Shown here piece by piece: positions 38,906-48,042 of a stretch of DNA of 64,000 nt. The DNA comes from Nocardia donostiensis (GTDB lineage Bacteria; Actinomycetota; Actinomycetes; Mycobacteriales; Mycobacteriaceae), in the NCBI RefSeq assembly GCF_002081715.1, contig NZ_MUKP01000021.1, positions 1 to 64,000 of the forward strand, given 5' to 3'. The position numbers were made by a program, and so were the translations under genes. The notes below the pieces were generated by a model. The model was not told the DNA's origin and did not search any database. It was given only the letters and a program-made list of their open reading frames with translations. Numbering within the stretch: the stretch's first letter is position 1; each line of letters starts with the position of its first letter.

Positions 38906-39924
38906 GCGAAACCACAGATCAGCGCCGTTCCCGCAGGCGGGCCAGCCGGTCCGCGGGGCCACCGGTCGGTGAAGGGCCCGCGGCGGGCACGTCGCCGCCG
39001 GACACCGTCACGACCGATTCGGGGTCGGCGAATGAGGCAGGCAGCGGCGCTACCTCTGCGGCTTCCGCTCCCCGCGTGTCCGTCGCGAAGACCGCGGCCC
39101 CGTCGGCATCCGAATCCGGTTCGGCGTCCGAGAAGACGATCCCGGCGAACGGTCTCGCGAGCGGTGAACAGGCTGAAACCGTCAAGATCGTATCTGCCGA
39201 CGACGACGTCACACGTGGCGATACCACCGCGAGCGACCGTCCCGATAAGACAGCCGAGCACGGCAATGCCACCGATAACGCCGCCAAGCCAGGTGGTGGT
39301 CCACCGTCGCGATTGCTACGCAAGAAGGCAGGCAAAGGCTCCGCGGACGACGCTGCTGATACCGGCGTTGTCGTCACCGAGACGGTTGCGGATGAACCCG
39401 AGCCCGATACCACGGACAAGACTGCGAAGAGCGGCAAGTCCACGGGTCGGATCCTGGCGAGCATCGCTGCCGCCGTGATCGCGCTCGCACTGGTGTCCGC
39501 CGCCGTGCTCTCGGTATTCGCGGTGCAGTCGGCCGAGGAGCGCGATGCCCACCGGGCCGAATACCTGCAGACGGCGCGGCAGACCATCATCAACTTGACC
39601 ACCATCCGCGCCGACAGCGCCGAAGAGGATATCGACCGCATCCTCACCATGGCTTCCGGTGAGTTCAAAACCGAATTCGACGGCCGGGTCGACCCGTTCA
39701 CCGAAATCATCAAACAAGCCAACGTGGTGTCCAACGGCGAGGTCATCGAGGCCGCGATCGAGAACGAGCACGAGAATTCGGCCCAGATCCTGGTCGCCGC
39801 CAAACAGACCCTGACCAATGCGGGCCAGGAGGAGCCGCAGCAGCGGTACTACCGTTTCCGGGTCACGGTGACCCGCACCGACGACGGTAGCCTGTCCGTA
39901 TCCGACGTGGAGTTCGTGGCATGA
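38902..39924 (+). CDS. mam4A: Mce4-associated membrane protein Mam4A
   Basis: A 340-residue protein. Residues 1-175 are low-complexity and rich in Ala, Ser, Thr and Asp/Glu, probably disordered and cytoplasmic. A transmembrane helix follows at about 182-206 ('ILASIAAAVIALALVSAAVL'). The extracellular domain ('EYLQTARQTIINLTTIRADS', 'DRILTMASGEFKTEFDGRVD') is the Mam/VirB8-like fold of Mce-associated proteins. The ATG overlaps the mce4F stop. Mam proteins stabilise Mce complexes. The disordered N-terminus is much longer than the Mam fold needs. Confidence 0.88.
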   Translation: MSETTDQRRSRRRASRSAGPPVGEGPAAGTSPPDTVTTDSGSANEAGSGATSAASAPRVSVAKTAAPSASESGSASEKTIPANGLASGEQAETVKIVSADDDVTRGDTTASDRPDKTAEHGNATDNAAKPGGGPPSRLLRKKAGKGSADDAADTGVVVTETVADEPEPDTTDKTAKSGKSTGRILASIAAAVIALALVSAAVLSVFAVQSAEERDAHRAEYLQTARQTIINLTTIRADSAEEDIDRILTMASGEFKTEFDGRVDPFTEIIKQANVVSNGEVIEAAIENEHENSAQILVAAKQTLTNAGQEEPQQRYYRFRVTVTRTDDGSLSVSDVEFVA

Positions 39925-40415
39925 ATCTGAAGCAGATGCGCACCAAGATCCTGCTCGGTATCACCGTCGTCGTCGTGGTCGTGGCCGCGGTCGTCGCGGG
40001 TATCAACGGCTACCGGTACTGGGACGACAAACGCTCCGAACAGTCCCGCGCCGCCGCGGTCGCCGCTGCGACCCGCACCGTGTCCGCAATGTTCAGTTAC
40101 GACTTTCAGACCGTGGACACCGAACTGCCGAAAACCGCCGACAATCTGGCCCCGGACTTCCGCAGCGACTACCTCGAACTCATCGAGAAGGCGATCGCTC
40201 CCGGCGCCAAAGAAAAACAGCTGTCGGTGCAGGCGACCACCCAGGCGGGCGGTGTGGTCTCCGCCGACCGCGCGCACGCGGTGGTGCTGCTGTTCCTGAA
40301 CCAGGTGACCACCAGCAAGGAAAAACCGGAAGGTACCACCACCGGCAGCCGTGTCCGGGTGACCTTGGACAAGAGCGACGACCGTTGGCTGGTCGCCTCG
40401 GTCACCCCGATCTGA
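39921..40415 (+). CDS. mam4B: Mce4-associated membrane protein Mam4B
   Basis: A 164-residue protein with an N-terminal transmembrane helix ('ILLGITVVVVVVAAVVAGIN') and the same extracellular Mam fold as the gene before ('TVSAMFSYDFQTVDTELPKT', 'RVRVTLDKSDDRWLVASVTP'). The ATG overlaps the mam4A stop (ATGA). It is the last gene of the mce4 operon, 36 bp from the convergent otsA. It probably helps assemble or stabilise the Mce4 complex. Confidence 0.9.
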   Translation: MNLKQMRTKILLGITVVVVVVAAVVAGINGYRYWDDKRSEQSRAAAVAAATRTVSAMFSYDFQTVDTELPKTADNLAPDFRSDYLELIEKAIAPGAKEKQLSVQATTQAGGVVSADRAHAVVLLFLNQVTTSKEKPEGTTTGSRVRVTLDKSDDRWLVASVTPI

Positions 40416-40451
40416 CCGCCGGGGCGGTGAACTCCCGTATCCGGCGCGGGC

Positions 40452-42095
40452 TCAGCGATGCGGTTCGTTGTACTCCTGGTCCCCGCTGACCAGCGCGCTG
40501 CCCGATACCTGCCCCTGAGCCAGGGCATCGAGGAAGGCGCGCGCCCAGCGGTCCACGTCATGGGCCAGCACCTGGCGGCGCAGCGAACGCATCCGGCGGC
40601 GGCGGGTGTCGCGGTCGTCGGACAGCGCCGAGATGATCGCATCCTTCACGCTGTCCAGATCGTGCGGGTTGCACAGATACGACTGTCGTAGCTCGGCCGC
40701 CGCGCCGGTGAACTCGCTCAGCACCAGCGCGCCGTTGAGACCGCTGTGGCAGGCCACGTACTCCTTGGCGACCAGGTTCATCCCGTCCCGCAGCGGCGTC
40801 ACCAGCATGACATCGGCCGCGACGAAGAACGAGATCAGCTCCTCCCGCACGATCGGCCGGTGCAGATAGTGCACCACCGGATAGCCGACCCGGGCGAACT
40901 CGCCGTTGATGCGGCCCACCTGGCGTTCGATATCGCCACGCATCTGGATATAGCTTTGCACCCGCTCCCGGCTCGGGGTGGCCAACTGGATCATCACCGT
41001 TTCGGCGGGATCGATCCGTTTCTCCTCGAGCAGCTCCTCCAGCGCATTCAGCCGGATATCGATGCCCTTGGTGTAGTCGAGCCGGTCGACGCCGAGCAGG
41101 ATGTTCTTCGGACTGCCCAGTTCGGCCCGGATATTGGCGGCGCGTTCGCGCACCGACCGGCGGCGCGACAGCTCGTCGAGTTCGGCGGAGGTAATCGAAA
41201 TGGGGAACGCACCGACCCGTACGCTGCGGAACCCCACCTGCACCACACCCATCTTCGACCGCACACCCACCGTGCCGCGCGAGGTGGGTTGCCCGGCCAG
41301 ACGACGGGCCAGATACAGGAAGTTCTGCGCGCCGCCGGGCAGGTGGAAACCGATCAGATCCGCGCCGAGCAGCCCCTCCACGATCTCGGTCCGCCACGGC
41401 ATCTGCATGAACAACTCGACCGGCGGGAACGGGATGTGCAGGAAGAAACCGATGGTCAGGTCCGGGCGCAGCATCCGCAGCATCTTCGGCACCAACTGCA
41501 ACTGGTAGTCCTGCACCCAGACGGTGGCGCCCTCGGCGGCGACTTTCGCGGTCTCCTCCGCGAAACGCCGGTTCACCTGCACATAGGCGGCCCACCATTT
41601 CCGGTCGTACACCGGGCGCACGATCACATCGTGATACAGCGGCCACAGTGTGCCGTTGGAGAAGCCCTCGTAGTAGTCGGTGACCTCCTGTGTCGACAAC
41701 GGCACCGGATACAACTCCAGCCCGTCCTCGTTGATCGGGTCGACCTCGACATCGGGCACACCGGCCCAGCCGACCCACGCCCCCTTGTTGTTGCGCAACA
41801 CCGGTTCCAGCGCGGTGACCAGCCCGCCCGGGCTGCGCTTCCAGCGGGTGGTGCCGTCGGGTAGGCGTTCCAGGTCGACCGGCAGCCGGTTGGCGACGAC
41901 GACGAATCCGGAGCCCGCGCTGCCGTACTCGATCGGCTGGGGGTCGACCGGCTCCGGCTCGGCCACCGGTGGATCGATCGGGGCGCCCGTCGTTTCTTCC
42001 GGCACCGATGCGTTGCCCGGCCCCGCGGCGGCAGCGCGCGGCAGGTCTCGGTCCGATAGGGCGTGGTCGGAATCGTTGGACGGCGTATCAGTCAT
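40452..42095 (-). CDS. otsA: Alpha,alpha-trehalose-phosphate synthase (UDP/GDP-glucose type)
   Basis: A 547-residue GT20 synthase that makes trehalose 6-phosphate. It has '[19 protein letters not shown]', '[20 protein letters not shown]', '[14 protein letters not shown]', the nucleotide-sugar site '[20 protein letters not shown]' and '[20 protein letters not shown]'. The first 60 or so residues are a variable acidic/Pro-rich extension. ATG 42095 has GAGTGGA upstream; GTG 42104 is an alternative. Its position beside mce4 matches M. tuberculosis Rv3490. Trehalose is needed for mycolate transfer and as an osmolyte. Confidence 0.95.
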   Translation of the reverse strand: MTDTPSNDSDHALSDRDLPRAAAAGPGNASVPEETTGAPIDPPVAEPEPVDPQPIEYGSAGSGFVVVANRLPVDLERLPDGTTRWKRSPGGLVTALEPVLRNNKGAWVGWAGVPDVEVDPINEDGLELYPVPLSTQEVTDYYEGFSNGTLWPLYHDVIVRPVYDRKWWAAYVQVNRRFAEETAKVAAEGATVWVQDYQLQLVPKMLRMLRPDLTIGFFLHIPFPPVELFMQMPWRTEIVEGLLGADLIGFHLPGGAQNFLYLARRLAGQPTSRGTVGVRSKMGVVQVGFRSVRVGAFPISITSAELDELSRRRSVRERAANIRAELGSPKNILLGVDRLDYTKGIDIRLNALEELLEEKRIDPAETVMIQLATPSRERVQSYIQMRGDIERQVGRINGEFARVGYPVVHYLHRPIVREELISFFVAADVMLVTPLRDGMNLVAKEYVACHSGLNGALVLSEFTGAAAELRQSYLCNPHDLDSVKDAIISALSDDRDTRRRRMRSLRRQVLAHDVDRWARAFLDALAQGQVSGSALVSGDQEYNEPHR

Positions 42096-42184
42096 CTGGT
42101 CCACTCACGCATCCTTTGCGCGTCGCTGTTCTGCGCTGTAGTTGTCCGATACCCGCCGACGTCGCCGTTGGCGCCGGCGGGCGT

Positions 42185-42355
42185 TTACTCGCCTCTGGCG
42201 CCCGGCCCGATCCCGAGCATCGACAGCAGCATCCGGCATTCGTCGGCGTCGGTGGCGTAGGCGGCGACGACGCGCTGGGCCTGACGAGCGGTTTCGTCGG
42301 CCAGTGGTTCCAGTTCGTCGTCAGCGATACCGTTGGCGCTGCTTTTCGCGGCCAT
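42185..42355 (-). CDS. Small conserved-looking hypothetical protein upstream of otsA
   Basis: A 56-residue protein (MAAKSSANGIADDELEPLAD, ending 'CRMLLSMLGIGPGARGE'). The ATG has an excellent GGGAGGA site, so it is probably expressed. The helical middle 'ETARQAQRVVAAYATDADE' has no known function. It lies 89 bp upstream of otsA in the same direction; a small gene at this place also occurs beside otsA in mycobacteria (Rv3489). Confidence 0.7.
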   Translation of the reverse strand: MAAKSSANGIADDELEPLADETARQAQRVVAAYATDADECRMLLSMLGIGPGARGE

Positions 42356-42513
42356 CTTCAGTCCTCCCGGCAAGTTGCGCTCGTGCGTGCGAATAGTCAA
42401 TGGTATCTGCCCGGCGCGACACCCGGTGCGGCCCGCAGACCAATCGATGCACCCGGCCGCAGGTGAGGCCTATACGGTGGTCAGCGCAGGACAAACAAGG
42501 AAAGGGACGACCG

Positions 42514-43347
42514 ATGCCATTGGCCACGGTGAACGGAATTTCACTCAACTACCAGGTCAAGGGCGACCGGGCCAAAGGCACCGATGTCAAGGGTGCGGGC
42601 CCGCTCGTCGTGCTGATCATGGGCACCGGCAGCCCCGGCCGGGTCTGGGAACTGCACCAGGTGCCCGCCCTCGTCGCCGCAGGCTACCGGGTATGCACCT
42701 TCGACAACCGCGGAATCACACCGTCGTCCGAGTCCGCCGCCGGGATGACCATCGACGACCTGGTTGCCGACACCGCCGGCCTGATCGAACTGCTCGACGA
42801 AGGTCCCGCCCTCGTCGCGGGCACCTCGATGGGCGCGCGCGTCGCCCAGGAGTTGGCGCTCGCCCGACCCGAACTGGTGCGCAAAGCCGTCTTCCTCGCC
42901 GGGCACGGCAGGCTCGACCAGTTCCAGAAGACTCTGTCGCTGGGCGAACACGAACTCGACACCGCAGGAACGAAGCTGCCGCCGAAATACGAGGCCGCCA
43001 TCACGGCCGTGATGAACCTCTCGCCGGCCACCATGGCCGACGCCAATTCTGCCCGCGACTGGCTCGATCTGTTCGAATTCACCGGTGGACCCGTCACCCC
43101 AGGAATCCGTGCCCAGCGCCGGATGGACCACGACTTCGACCGGGTCCAGGCCTACCGTGACATTACCGTGCCCTGCCTGGCCGTCGGCTTCGCCGACGAC
43201 CGGATGATCCCGCCCTATCTGTCGCGTGAAGTGGCCGAAGTCATTCCCGGCGCGCGTTACCAGGAGGTTCCCGATGCCGGTCACTACGGCTATCTGGAAC
43301 GCCCGGAAGCGGTCAACAAGATCCTGCTCGACTTCTTCGCCGCCTGA
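42514..43347 (+). CDS. Alpha/beta hydrolase
   Basis: A 277-residue alpha/beta hydrolase: 'LVVLIMGTGSPGRVWELHQV' (oxyanion region), 'YRVCTFDNRGITPS', the nucleophile elbow G-T-S-M-G ('LVAGTSMGARVAQELALARP'), an acid near 'VGFADDRMIPPYLSREVAEV' and the catalytic histidine in 'VPDAGHYGYLERPEAVNKIL'. The catalytic triad is complete. ATG 42514 has AAAGGGA. The substrate is unknown; similar proteins range from esterases to lactone hydrolases. No operon partner is evident. Confidence 0.88.
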   Translation: MPLATVNGISLNYQVKGDRAKGTDVKGAGPLVVLIMGTGSPGRVWELHQVPALVAAGYRVCTFDNRGITPSSESAAGMTIDDLVADTAGLIELLDEGPALVAGTSMGARVAQELALARPELVRKAVFLAGHGRLDQFQKTLSLGEHELDTAGTKLPPKYEAAITAVMNLSPATMADANSARDWLDLFEFTGGPVTPGIRAQRRMDHDFDRVQAYRDITVPCLAVGFADDRMIPPYLSREVAEVIPGARYQEVPDAGHYGYLERPEAVNKILLDFFAA

Positions 43348-43485
43348 GGTATCTCCCCGCACGTAACGAATGCCTTGCTAGGGTCGAAGTAACGCTCGGG
43401 ATTCCGGCGGCCCGCGGTGAGCGTGACGCGGCACCGGCCGACCCGGCTGCATCCCCTACACGCGCCAGCTATCCAGTGAGGTGAA

Positions 43486-43725
43486 ATGAGCACCAACCCG
43501 TTCGACGACGAAGACGGCCGCTTCTTCGTCCTGGTCAACGACGAAGAACAGCACTCCCTGTGGCCTGCCTTCGCGGAGGTACCGGCAGGGTGGCGAGTCG
43601 TGTTCGGCGAAGACAGCCGCGCCGCCTGCGTCGAATACGTCGAAAAGAACTGGACCGATATGCGTCCCAAGAGCCTGCGCGACGCCATGGCCGCCGACGA
43701 AGCCGCGCGCCAGGGCCAATCCTGA
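43486..43725 (+). CDS. MbtH-like protein (orphan)
   Basis: A 79-residue MbtH protein showing the whole signature: '[19 protein letters not shown]', then '[19 protein letters not shown]'. The conserved N-x-E-x-Q-x-S-x-W-P, P-x-G-W and W-T-D-x-R-P elements are all there. MbtH proteins bind and fold the adenylation domains of nonribosomal peptide synthetases. No NRPS gene is in this window, so it must serve one encoded elsewhere. It starts at ATG 43486 with GAGGTG upstream. Confidence 0.93.
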   Translation: MSTNPFDDEDGRFFVLVNDEEQHSLWPAFAEVPAGWRVVFGEDSRAACVEYVEKNWTDMRPKSLRDAMAADEAARQGQS

Positions 43726-43823
43726 CGCACCCCGCGAAGCATCCATAACCGACCTGCCGCTGGGCGCCACCACAACCCGGTGTCGCCCAGCGCGCATTCC
43801 CGGTTATGATGACTCCGCTTTCC

Positions 43824-43898
43824 GCCTCCTTAGCTCAGTGGTAGAGCACTCGCCTTGTAAGCGAGCGGTCGTCAGTTCAATCCTGACAGGGGGCTCCA
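43824..43898 (+). tRNA. tRNA-Thr (anticodon TGT)
   Basis: A 75-base cloverleaf folded by eye. The acceptor is GCCTCCT/AGGGGGC (one G-T), the D arm GCTC/GAGC, the anticodon arm CTCGC/GCGAG with loop CTTGTAA (anticodon TGT at 43856-43858), and the T arm GTCAG/CTGAC with TTCAATC. CCA is encoded (43896-43898). It reads ACA and probably ACG codons. Confidence 0.95.
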
Positions 43899-44185
43899 GT
43901 TTCCAGCCGCCACTGGCGCGGCTTGTTCGCCGTGTCACTGCCCTCGGTGGGGGCTCGCTGACGTCGCGACTCATCTACCGTCGGTTGTCATCGGTCTTCG
44001 CCCACCGGAAGCCGCGCCGTTGAACCCCGCACCTGGTGTAATCAGGGCAGTATTTTCTGTGTCCACCCTCGGCGCCGTCTCCCGCGCTCCTGGCCTACAA
44101 ACATCGACAGGGACGGCGGAATCGTCGGCAGATTGACGGCGGGAACGTCGGTGTCCGCCGTCGGATCGCCCTGTCTGGGTCTCTC

Positions 44186-44314
44186 CTACGGATCGTGGTC
44201 GTGGTTTCTGCCCTCGGCCGTCGGCGGCTGTTCGTCGCGCTCCGGTCGATACAACCAGGCCGTCAGGCCGAGCAGCGCCACCACCACGACGATAAGCACC
44301 GCACCGTCATTCAT
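44186..44314 (-). CDS. Small single-pass membrane protein (42 residues)
   Basis: The ORF reads MNDGAVLIVVVVALLGLTAW, then a basic/acidic tail ending in H-D-H-D-P. One transmembrane helix covers about residues 5-20. Its ATG overlaps the TGA of the upstream gene (ATGA), a strong sign of coupled translation. It has no recognised family. It probably works with the 114-residue protein encoded before it. Confidence 0.6.
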   Translation of the reverse strand: MNDGAVLIVVVVALLGLTAWLYRPERDEQPPTAEGRNHDHDP

Positions 44315-44655
44315 GACCGCCGCCGGTTATCGATTTCGATCACGGGCCACCGATAGCCGCGCGGATAGATCCGTACCGGTGTGATCAGGGCGGCGCGTTC
44401 GGTGATGGGGATCTGCACTGCCTCCGCGTGTTCATAGCAGGGCACCACTACGGCTGTGGCTGCGTGTTCGGCCAGGTGCTGTGTTACCGCTAGTGCGGTG
44501 ATGAAGGGGCGCACGTCCACCGCGAGGGTGAACACCAGCCGGTAGCCGTGCCGTTCTGCCAGGGCGTGCAGGTCGGTATGCTCGCCGCCGCGGATATCTC
44601 GTCTTATCAGGCCGATTGCGTTCGGCCGCCGATATCCCGTTGTCCCCGTGCTCAT
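44311..44655 (-). CDS. Hypothetical protein, coupled to a small membrane protein
   Basis: A 114-residue protein not assigned to a family. Segments such as 'GYRLVFTLAVDVRPFITALA', 'HAATAVVVPCYEHAEA' and 'LITPVRIYPRGYRWPVIEID' suggest an alpha/beta fold with a central sheet. It resembles short Nocardia/Streptomyces proteins with a resolvase-like or DUF4192-like core, but no catalytic residue is evident. ATG 44655 is chosen; the frame is open up to 44697. It overlaps the following 42-residue membrane protein gene by 4 bp. Confidence 0.6.
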   Translation of the reverse strand: MSTGTTGYRRPNAIGLIRRDIRGGEHTDLHALAERHGYRLVFTLAVDVRPFITALAVTQHLAEHAATAVVVPCYEHAEAVQIPITERAALITPVRIYPRGYRWPVIEIDNRRRS

Positions 44656-44784
44656 GGATGATCCACTGCCACTGTTGTTTCGGTTCGTGGTGAGCATCCG
44701 CCGCCGGGGACGTTATCGGCGTCGGTCGTCCACCCGGCGGCGGGGCTGGCACTGAGCCTCACAGCGGGCAAGGGTCACCGACAA

Positions 44785-44818
44785 TGGCACTTCATAGCGC
44801 ACAGGCATTGAAGTGCCA
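44785..44818. terminator. Perfect inverted repeat downstream of the XRE gene
   Basis: TGGCACTTCA (44785-44794) and TGAAGTGCCA (44809-44818) are perfect complements around a 14-base loop, 22 bp beyond the stop of the XRE gene. It is probably a terminator, though it is less GC-rich than others here and lacks a T-run. An operator for an unknown regulator is also possible. Confidence 0.5.
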
Positions 44819-44839
44819 CAGCGATAAACGTGGTGCGCC

Positions 44840-45997
44840 TTAGTATTCGAGCCGAATCACGTCGGCCAGCTCCCGCATTTCAACGGTGAGCGTCCGCCGC
44901 TTCGCAATGATGCGGCCGAGCAGATCGCGCGCCAACCGTTGTTCGACCAACCACGGCAGCGCCTCACGCGACAACTTCGACAATATGTCGAAAGCGGCGT
45001 CGTACCGGCGTAGTTCCAGATGCGCGGCGACGACGTCGAGCAAATGGCGGTTCCGGTTGTCCGATGTCGGTCGAAGGTCTGGCGGGATATCGCGGGCGAG
45101 GCGCAACGCGAGGTCGGGCCGGTCATCGATCACGGCGTTTTCGACGCGCTTCATGGCGACGGTCGCGGGGTCGAATGTCGTCCAATACTGGTGGTAGGGG
45201 CCGGGCTGCTGCCGAACTGCGACCGCGCCGGCGGCGGCGAGCCGCATCATGTTGTCGGCCTCATCCGGCCGGTTGTCGCGCACGGCCGCCGCCGAGCCGC
45301 GCAGCAGCAACCACCCCCAGGCGGATATCTCGCGGGTGGTCGCGACAGACAGGCGTGGCTCGACACGGTCGGCCCACTCGGTAGCGAGGTGGCGCACCGT
45401 TTCGAACTGCCGCTCGACGATCAGCAGCCAGCACAGCGTGACTACCGCCGAGGCCGCATCGAGGATGTTCCCGTTCGTCTCCGCATCGGCGAGGGACTGA
45501 TTCAGCGCAGCACGCGCGGGCTCGAGCTGGCGGGTCTGCACCATCACCGAACCCGCGAGTTGCAGGACACGCGAACGTAGCAGCGGTGGGGCCGAGTTTC
45601 CGTCCTCGATCAGGCGGGGTAGCAGTCGGGCGAGGCGTTCGTACTCGTTGTCGTGATAGAGCCGCGTTGCGTGGGCCAGGGCAGCCTCGAGGCTGCGCGC
45701 GGGAACCGGCTCGGATGTTTCCGCGTCCTGCAGCGACGCGAGCGCTTCCCGGGTCGGTAGCCACAGCTCGCCGTTTCCGTCATCGTCCGGCGGGCTCGGG
45801 TTGGGGCCGAGGAGCGCGGTCAAGGGGCACCTGAGCGCGACAGCGAATCGGCGAAGGGTGTCCATGCGGGTGTCGTCGCGCTCGCCCTGCTCGATCTTGC
45901 GCATCAGGGACAGCGAGACGCCGGACAACTCCGCTAGCTCTCGCTGAGTGAGCCCGCGCCGCTTCCGAACTGCTTGGAGCCGCTCCCCGAGGTCCAT
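44840..45997 (-). CDS. XRE-family regulator with large helical C-terminal domain
   Basis: A 385-residue regulator. It has an N-terminal XRE helix-turn-helix at about 4-60 ('MDLGERLQAVRKRRGLTQRE', 'LAELSGVSLSLMRKIEQGER'). From about 100 onward, TPR-like helices follow ('LAHATRLYHDNEYERLARLL', 'RVLQLAGSVMVQTRQLEPAR', 'SAVVTLCWLLIVERQFETVR'). Such proteins in Actinobacteria respond to small signals through the TPR part. Target genes are not evident; the nearest gene downstream is the coupled hypothetical pair beyond the 44785 hairpin. Confidence 0.85.
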   Translation of the reverse strand: MDLGERLQAVRKRRGLTQRELAELSGVSLSLMRKIEQGERDDTRMDTLRRFAVALRCPLTALLGPNPSPPDDDGNGELWLPTREALASLQDAETSEPVPARSLEAALAHATRLYHDNEYERLARLLPRLIEDGNSAPPLLRSRVLQLAGSVMVQTRQLEPARAALNQSLADAETNGNILDAASAVVTLCWLLIVERQFETVRHLATEWADRVEPRLSVATTREISAWGWLLLRGSAAAVRDNRPDEADNMMRLAAAGAVAVRQQPGPYHQYWTTFDPATVAMKRVENAVIDDRPDLALRLARDIPPDLRPTSDNRNRHLLDVVAAHLELRRYDAAFDILSKLSREALPWLVEQRLARDLLGRIIAKRRTLTVEMRELADVIRLEY

Positions 45998-46086
45998 ACC
46001 CCAAGGCTAGGGGTCACCTCAGCCCGCCGCACACTGGTTGGCTGGGTGACTGGTGTCGATACCAGGAAGCGTCACGACAACCTCGG

Positions 46087-46806
46087 TCAGGTGTTCGGTG
46101 GTTCGTAGGGGAGGTCGAGCGTGGTCCAGATATCGCGTAGGCAGTCTTCGAAAACCGGGGTGAGGTCGGTGTAGGCGAAGTCGAGTTGGTGTAGTGCTTC
46201 CAGGCACAACAGGCCGTGCAGTCTGATCCAGCAGGTCAGGAAGACGTGTGCGACTTCTGGGGGTAGCGAGGGTTGGGTCGTGGCGGCGTAGTTGCGGAGC
46301 TGTTGCTGGTGGTTCGGGGACAGCTCGTTCAGGTCTGGGGTCGGGAATTGGTGCGTCTCCCACAGGGCTGCGAATTCTTCAAGGAAGATCTGTTCGAAGC
46401 GGCGGCCTGCCTGATGGCGGGGGGATTCGGGGTCGCGGTTCGGTAGGGCGATGGGGCTCGCGAATATCCAGCGGCATTCGACGGGATGCGCGGTCGCCCA
46501 GTTGTGCATGGCGCGGCAGATGGCCAGGAGGCGCTGGCTGGGGGTGTCGGCGGCGGTCTGCCGTGCGCGTTCTATTTCGGCGGCGAGTTCCTCGAAGAAA
46601 TCCGCGGTCATCGCGCCGACCAGGGCGTCGTGACCGGCGAAGTAGTGGTACACAGCGGGGCCGCTCATGCCCATCTGGGCGGCGATGGCGTTGATCGTCA
46701 CCGCGGCGGGGCCTTTGTCGACCAGCAGCCTGCGTGCGGTTGCCCGGATTTCGGCAATCGTGGCCTGACGCAGCATGGCTCGTCGATCACCGGTGCGTGC
46801 CGCCAT
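46087..46806 (-). CDS. TetR-family transcriptional regulator
   Basis: A 239-residue TetR protein. It has the N-terminal HTH ('IAEIRATARRLLVDKGPAAV', 'INAIAAQMGMSGPAVYHYFA') and a C-terminal ligand domain resembling TetR_C_13/WHG type ('HLFLTCWIRLHGLLCLEAL'-like pattern near residues 195-215). ATG 46806 has AAAGGAG. It is divergent from a flavin monooxygenase gene, with a 93-bp AT-rich gap, and very probably represses it. Confidence 0.9.
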   Translation of the reverse strand: MAARTGDRRAMLRQATIAEIRATARRLLVDKGPAAVTINAIAAQMGMSGPAVYHYFAGHDALVGAMTADFFEELAAEIERARQTAADTPSQRLLAICRAMHNWATAHPVECRWIFASPIALPNRDPESPRHQAGRRFEQIFLEEFAALWETHQFPTPDLNELSPNHQQQLRNYAATTQPSLPPEVAHVFLTCWIRLHGLLCLEALHQLDFAYTDLTPVFEDCLRDIWTTLDLPYEPPNT

Positions 46807-46899
46807 CACTCTCCTTTGTTCTCTGACCCGATTGACAGTATAGGCATCGTAGGGATACTTATAGGGTATAAATAAACCTACAGCCTCTAGGGGGCCAAG

Positions 46900-48042
46900 A
46901 TGGGACGTCAAGCAGTTGTCATCGGCGGGGGAATCGGCGGCCTCGCCGCGGCGCTGGCGTTGTACCGGCGTGGTTGGGGAGTCGAAGTACTGGAACGAGC
47001 TCCCGAGTTCGCCGAGGTCGGCGCCGGGTTGGCGCTCCAACCCAACGCTTTGAGCGCACTGGAGCACCTGGGTCTCGGAGACGCTGTCCGGGATCGTGGG
47101 CTGACCGACCCGCCCGTCGGCATCCGCACTGCGAGCGGCCGGTGGCTCATTCGCAACGATCTACCGGAGCTGCGTCGCCGCTACGGCCAATGGATCATGT
47201 TGCCGCGCACGGAACTGCTGGATCTGCTACGGGCGGCATTACCGTCCGAGGTCCTGCGGCCGAGTATCGAAGTGACCGAAGTGTCCGCCGACGGCACCGT
47301 CGTCCATTCGGGCGGAATATCGCAGGCGGATCTCGTGGTCGGTGCGGACGGGTTGCGCAGCGTCACCCGCCGGTCCCTGTGGCCGGACGAGCCGGGACCG
47401 CGCTACGCCGGTTTCGGCACCTGGCGCCTGATCGTCGCACCGCGGGCAGTGGACGGAAGTGTCGAAACCTGGGGCCGCCGTGCCCGATTCGGGTACGCGC
47501 CACTTCCAGACGGCCGGGTGTACTGCTACATCATGGTGGACGCGGCACAAGGCGACCGCGGCAGCCTCGCCGAATTACGCCGCAGCCTGACGGATTGGCA
47601 CGCACCGATTCCTGCCCTGCTCGCCGATGCCGACGAAACAACGGCTCTCTACCACGACACCTTCGAACTGCCGGAGCTGCGCACGTATGTATCCGGCCGG
47701 GTAGCGCTGCTCGGTGACGCCGCCCATGCGATGACGCCCAACCTCGGGCAGGGCGCGGGCCAGGCACTGGAGGACGCGGTGGTGCTGGCTGGGGCGGTGG
47801 AAGACGCCACCGTTCCCGCCGGGCTCGAAGTCTACGACCGGGTCCGCAGGCCGCGGACACAAATGGTCGTTCGCCGATCACGACGCATCGGGGCCATGGC
47901 GCGGGGCTTCACCCCACTGTTCGCACCGGTTCGCGATGCGGCCATGAACTTGGCGCCGCGATCGGTCATGGCCAGATCCCTCGCCCCGATCGTCGGCTGG
48001 ACAGCGGATTCGATCGCCGGACCTCGAAAGGAAGCATCGTGA
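46900..48042 (+). CDS. FAD-dependent aromatic monooxygenase
   Basis: A 380-residue group A flavoprotein monooxygenase. The FAD-binding G-x-G-x-x-G is at the N-terminus ('VVIGGGIGGLAAALALYRRG'), the DG motif is 'VVGADGLRSVTRRSLW', and the GD motif is 'VALLGDAAHAMTPNLGQGAG'. It hydroxylates or epoxidises a small, usually aromatic, substrate using NAD(P)H and O2. It is divergent from a TetR repressor and overlaps the next gene by 4 bp (GTGA), so the transcription unit is two genes long. Confidence 0.92.
   Translation: MGRQAVVIGGGIGGLAAALALYRRGWGVEVLERAPEFAEVGAGLALQPNALSALEHLGLGDAVRDRGLTDPPVGIRTASGRWLIRNDLPELRRRYGQWIMLPRTELLDLLRAALPSEVLRPSIEVTEVSADGTVVHSGGISQADLVVGADGLRSVTRRSLWPDEPGPRYAGFGTWRLIVAPRAVDGSVETWGRRARFGYAPLPDGRVYCYIMVDAAQGDRGSLAELRRSLTDWHAPIPALLADADETTALYHDTFELPELRTYVSGRVALLGDAAHAMTPNLGQGAGQALEDAVVLAGAVEDATVPAGLEVYDRVRRPRTQMVVRRSRRIGAMARGFTPLFAPVRDAAMNLAPRSVMARSLAPIVGWTADSIAGPRKEAS

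Noticed and set aside
43899..44185. Further RNA gene after tRNA-Thr
   Set aside because: No second cloverleaf or conserved hairpin was found in this stretch.
46807..47067. Longer TetR protein covering the monooxygenase start
   Set aside because: The upstream codons are antisense to the monooxygenase; ATG 46806 has AAAGGAG.
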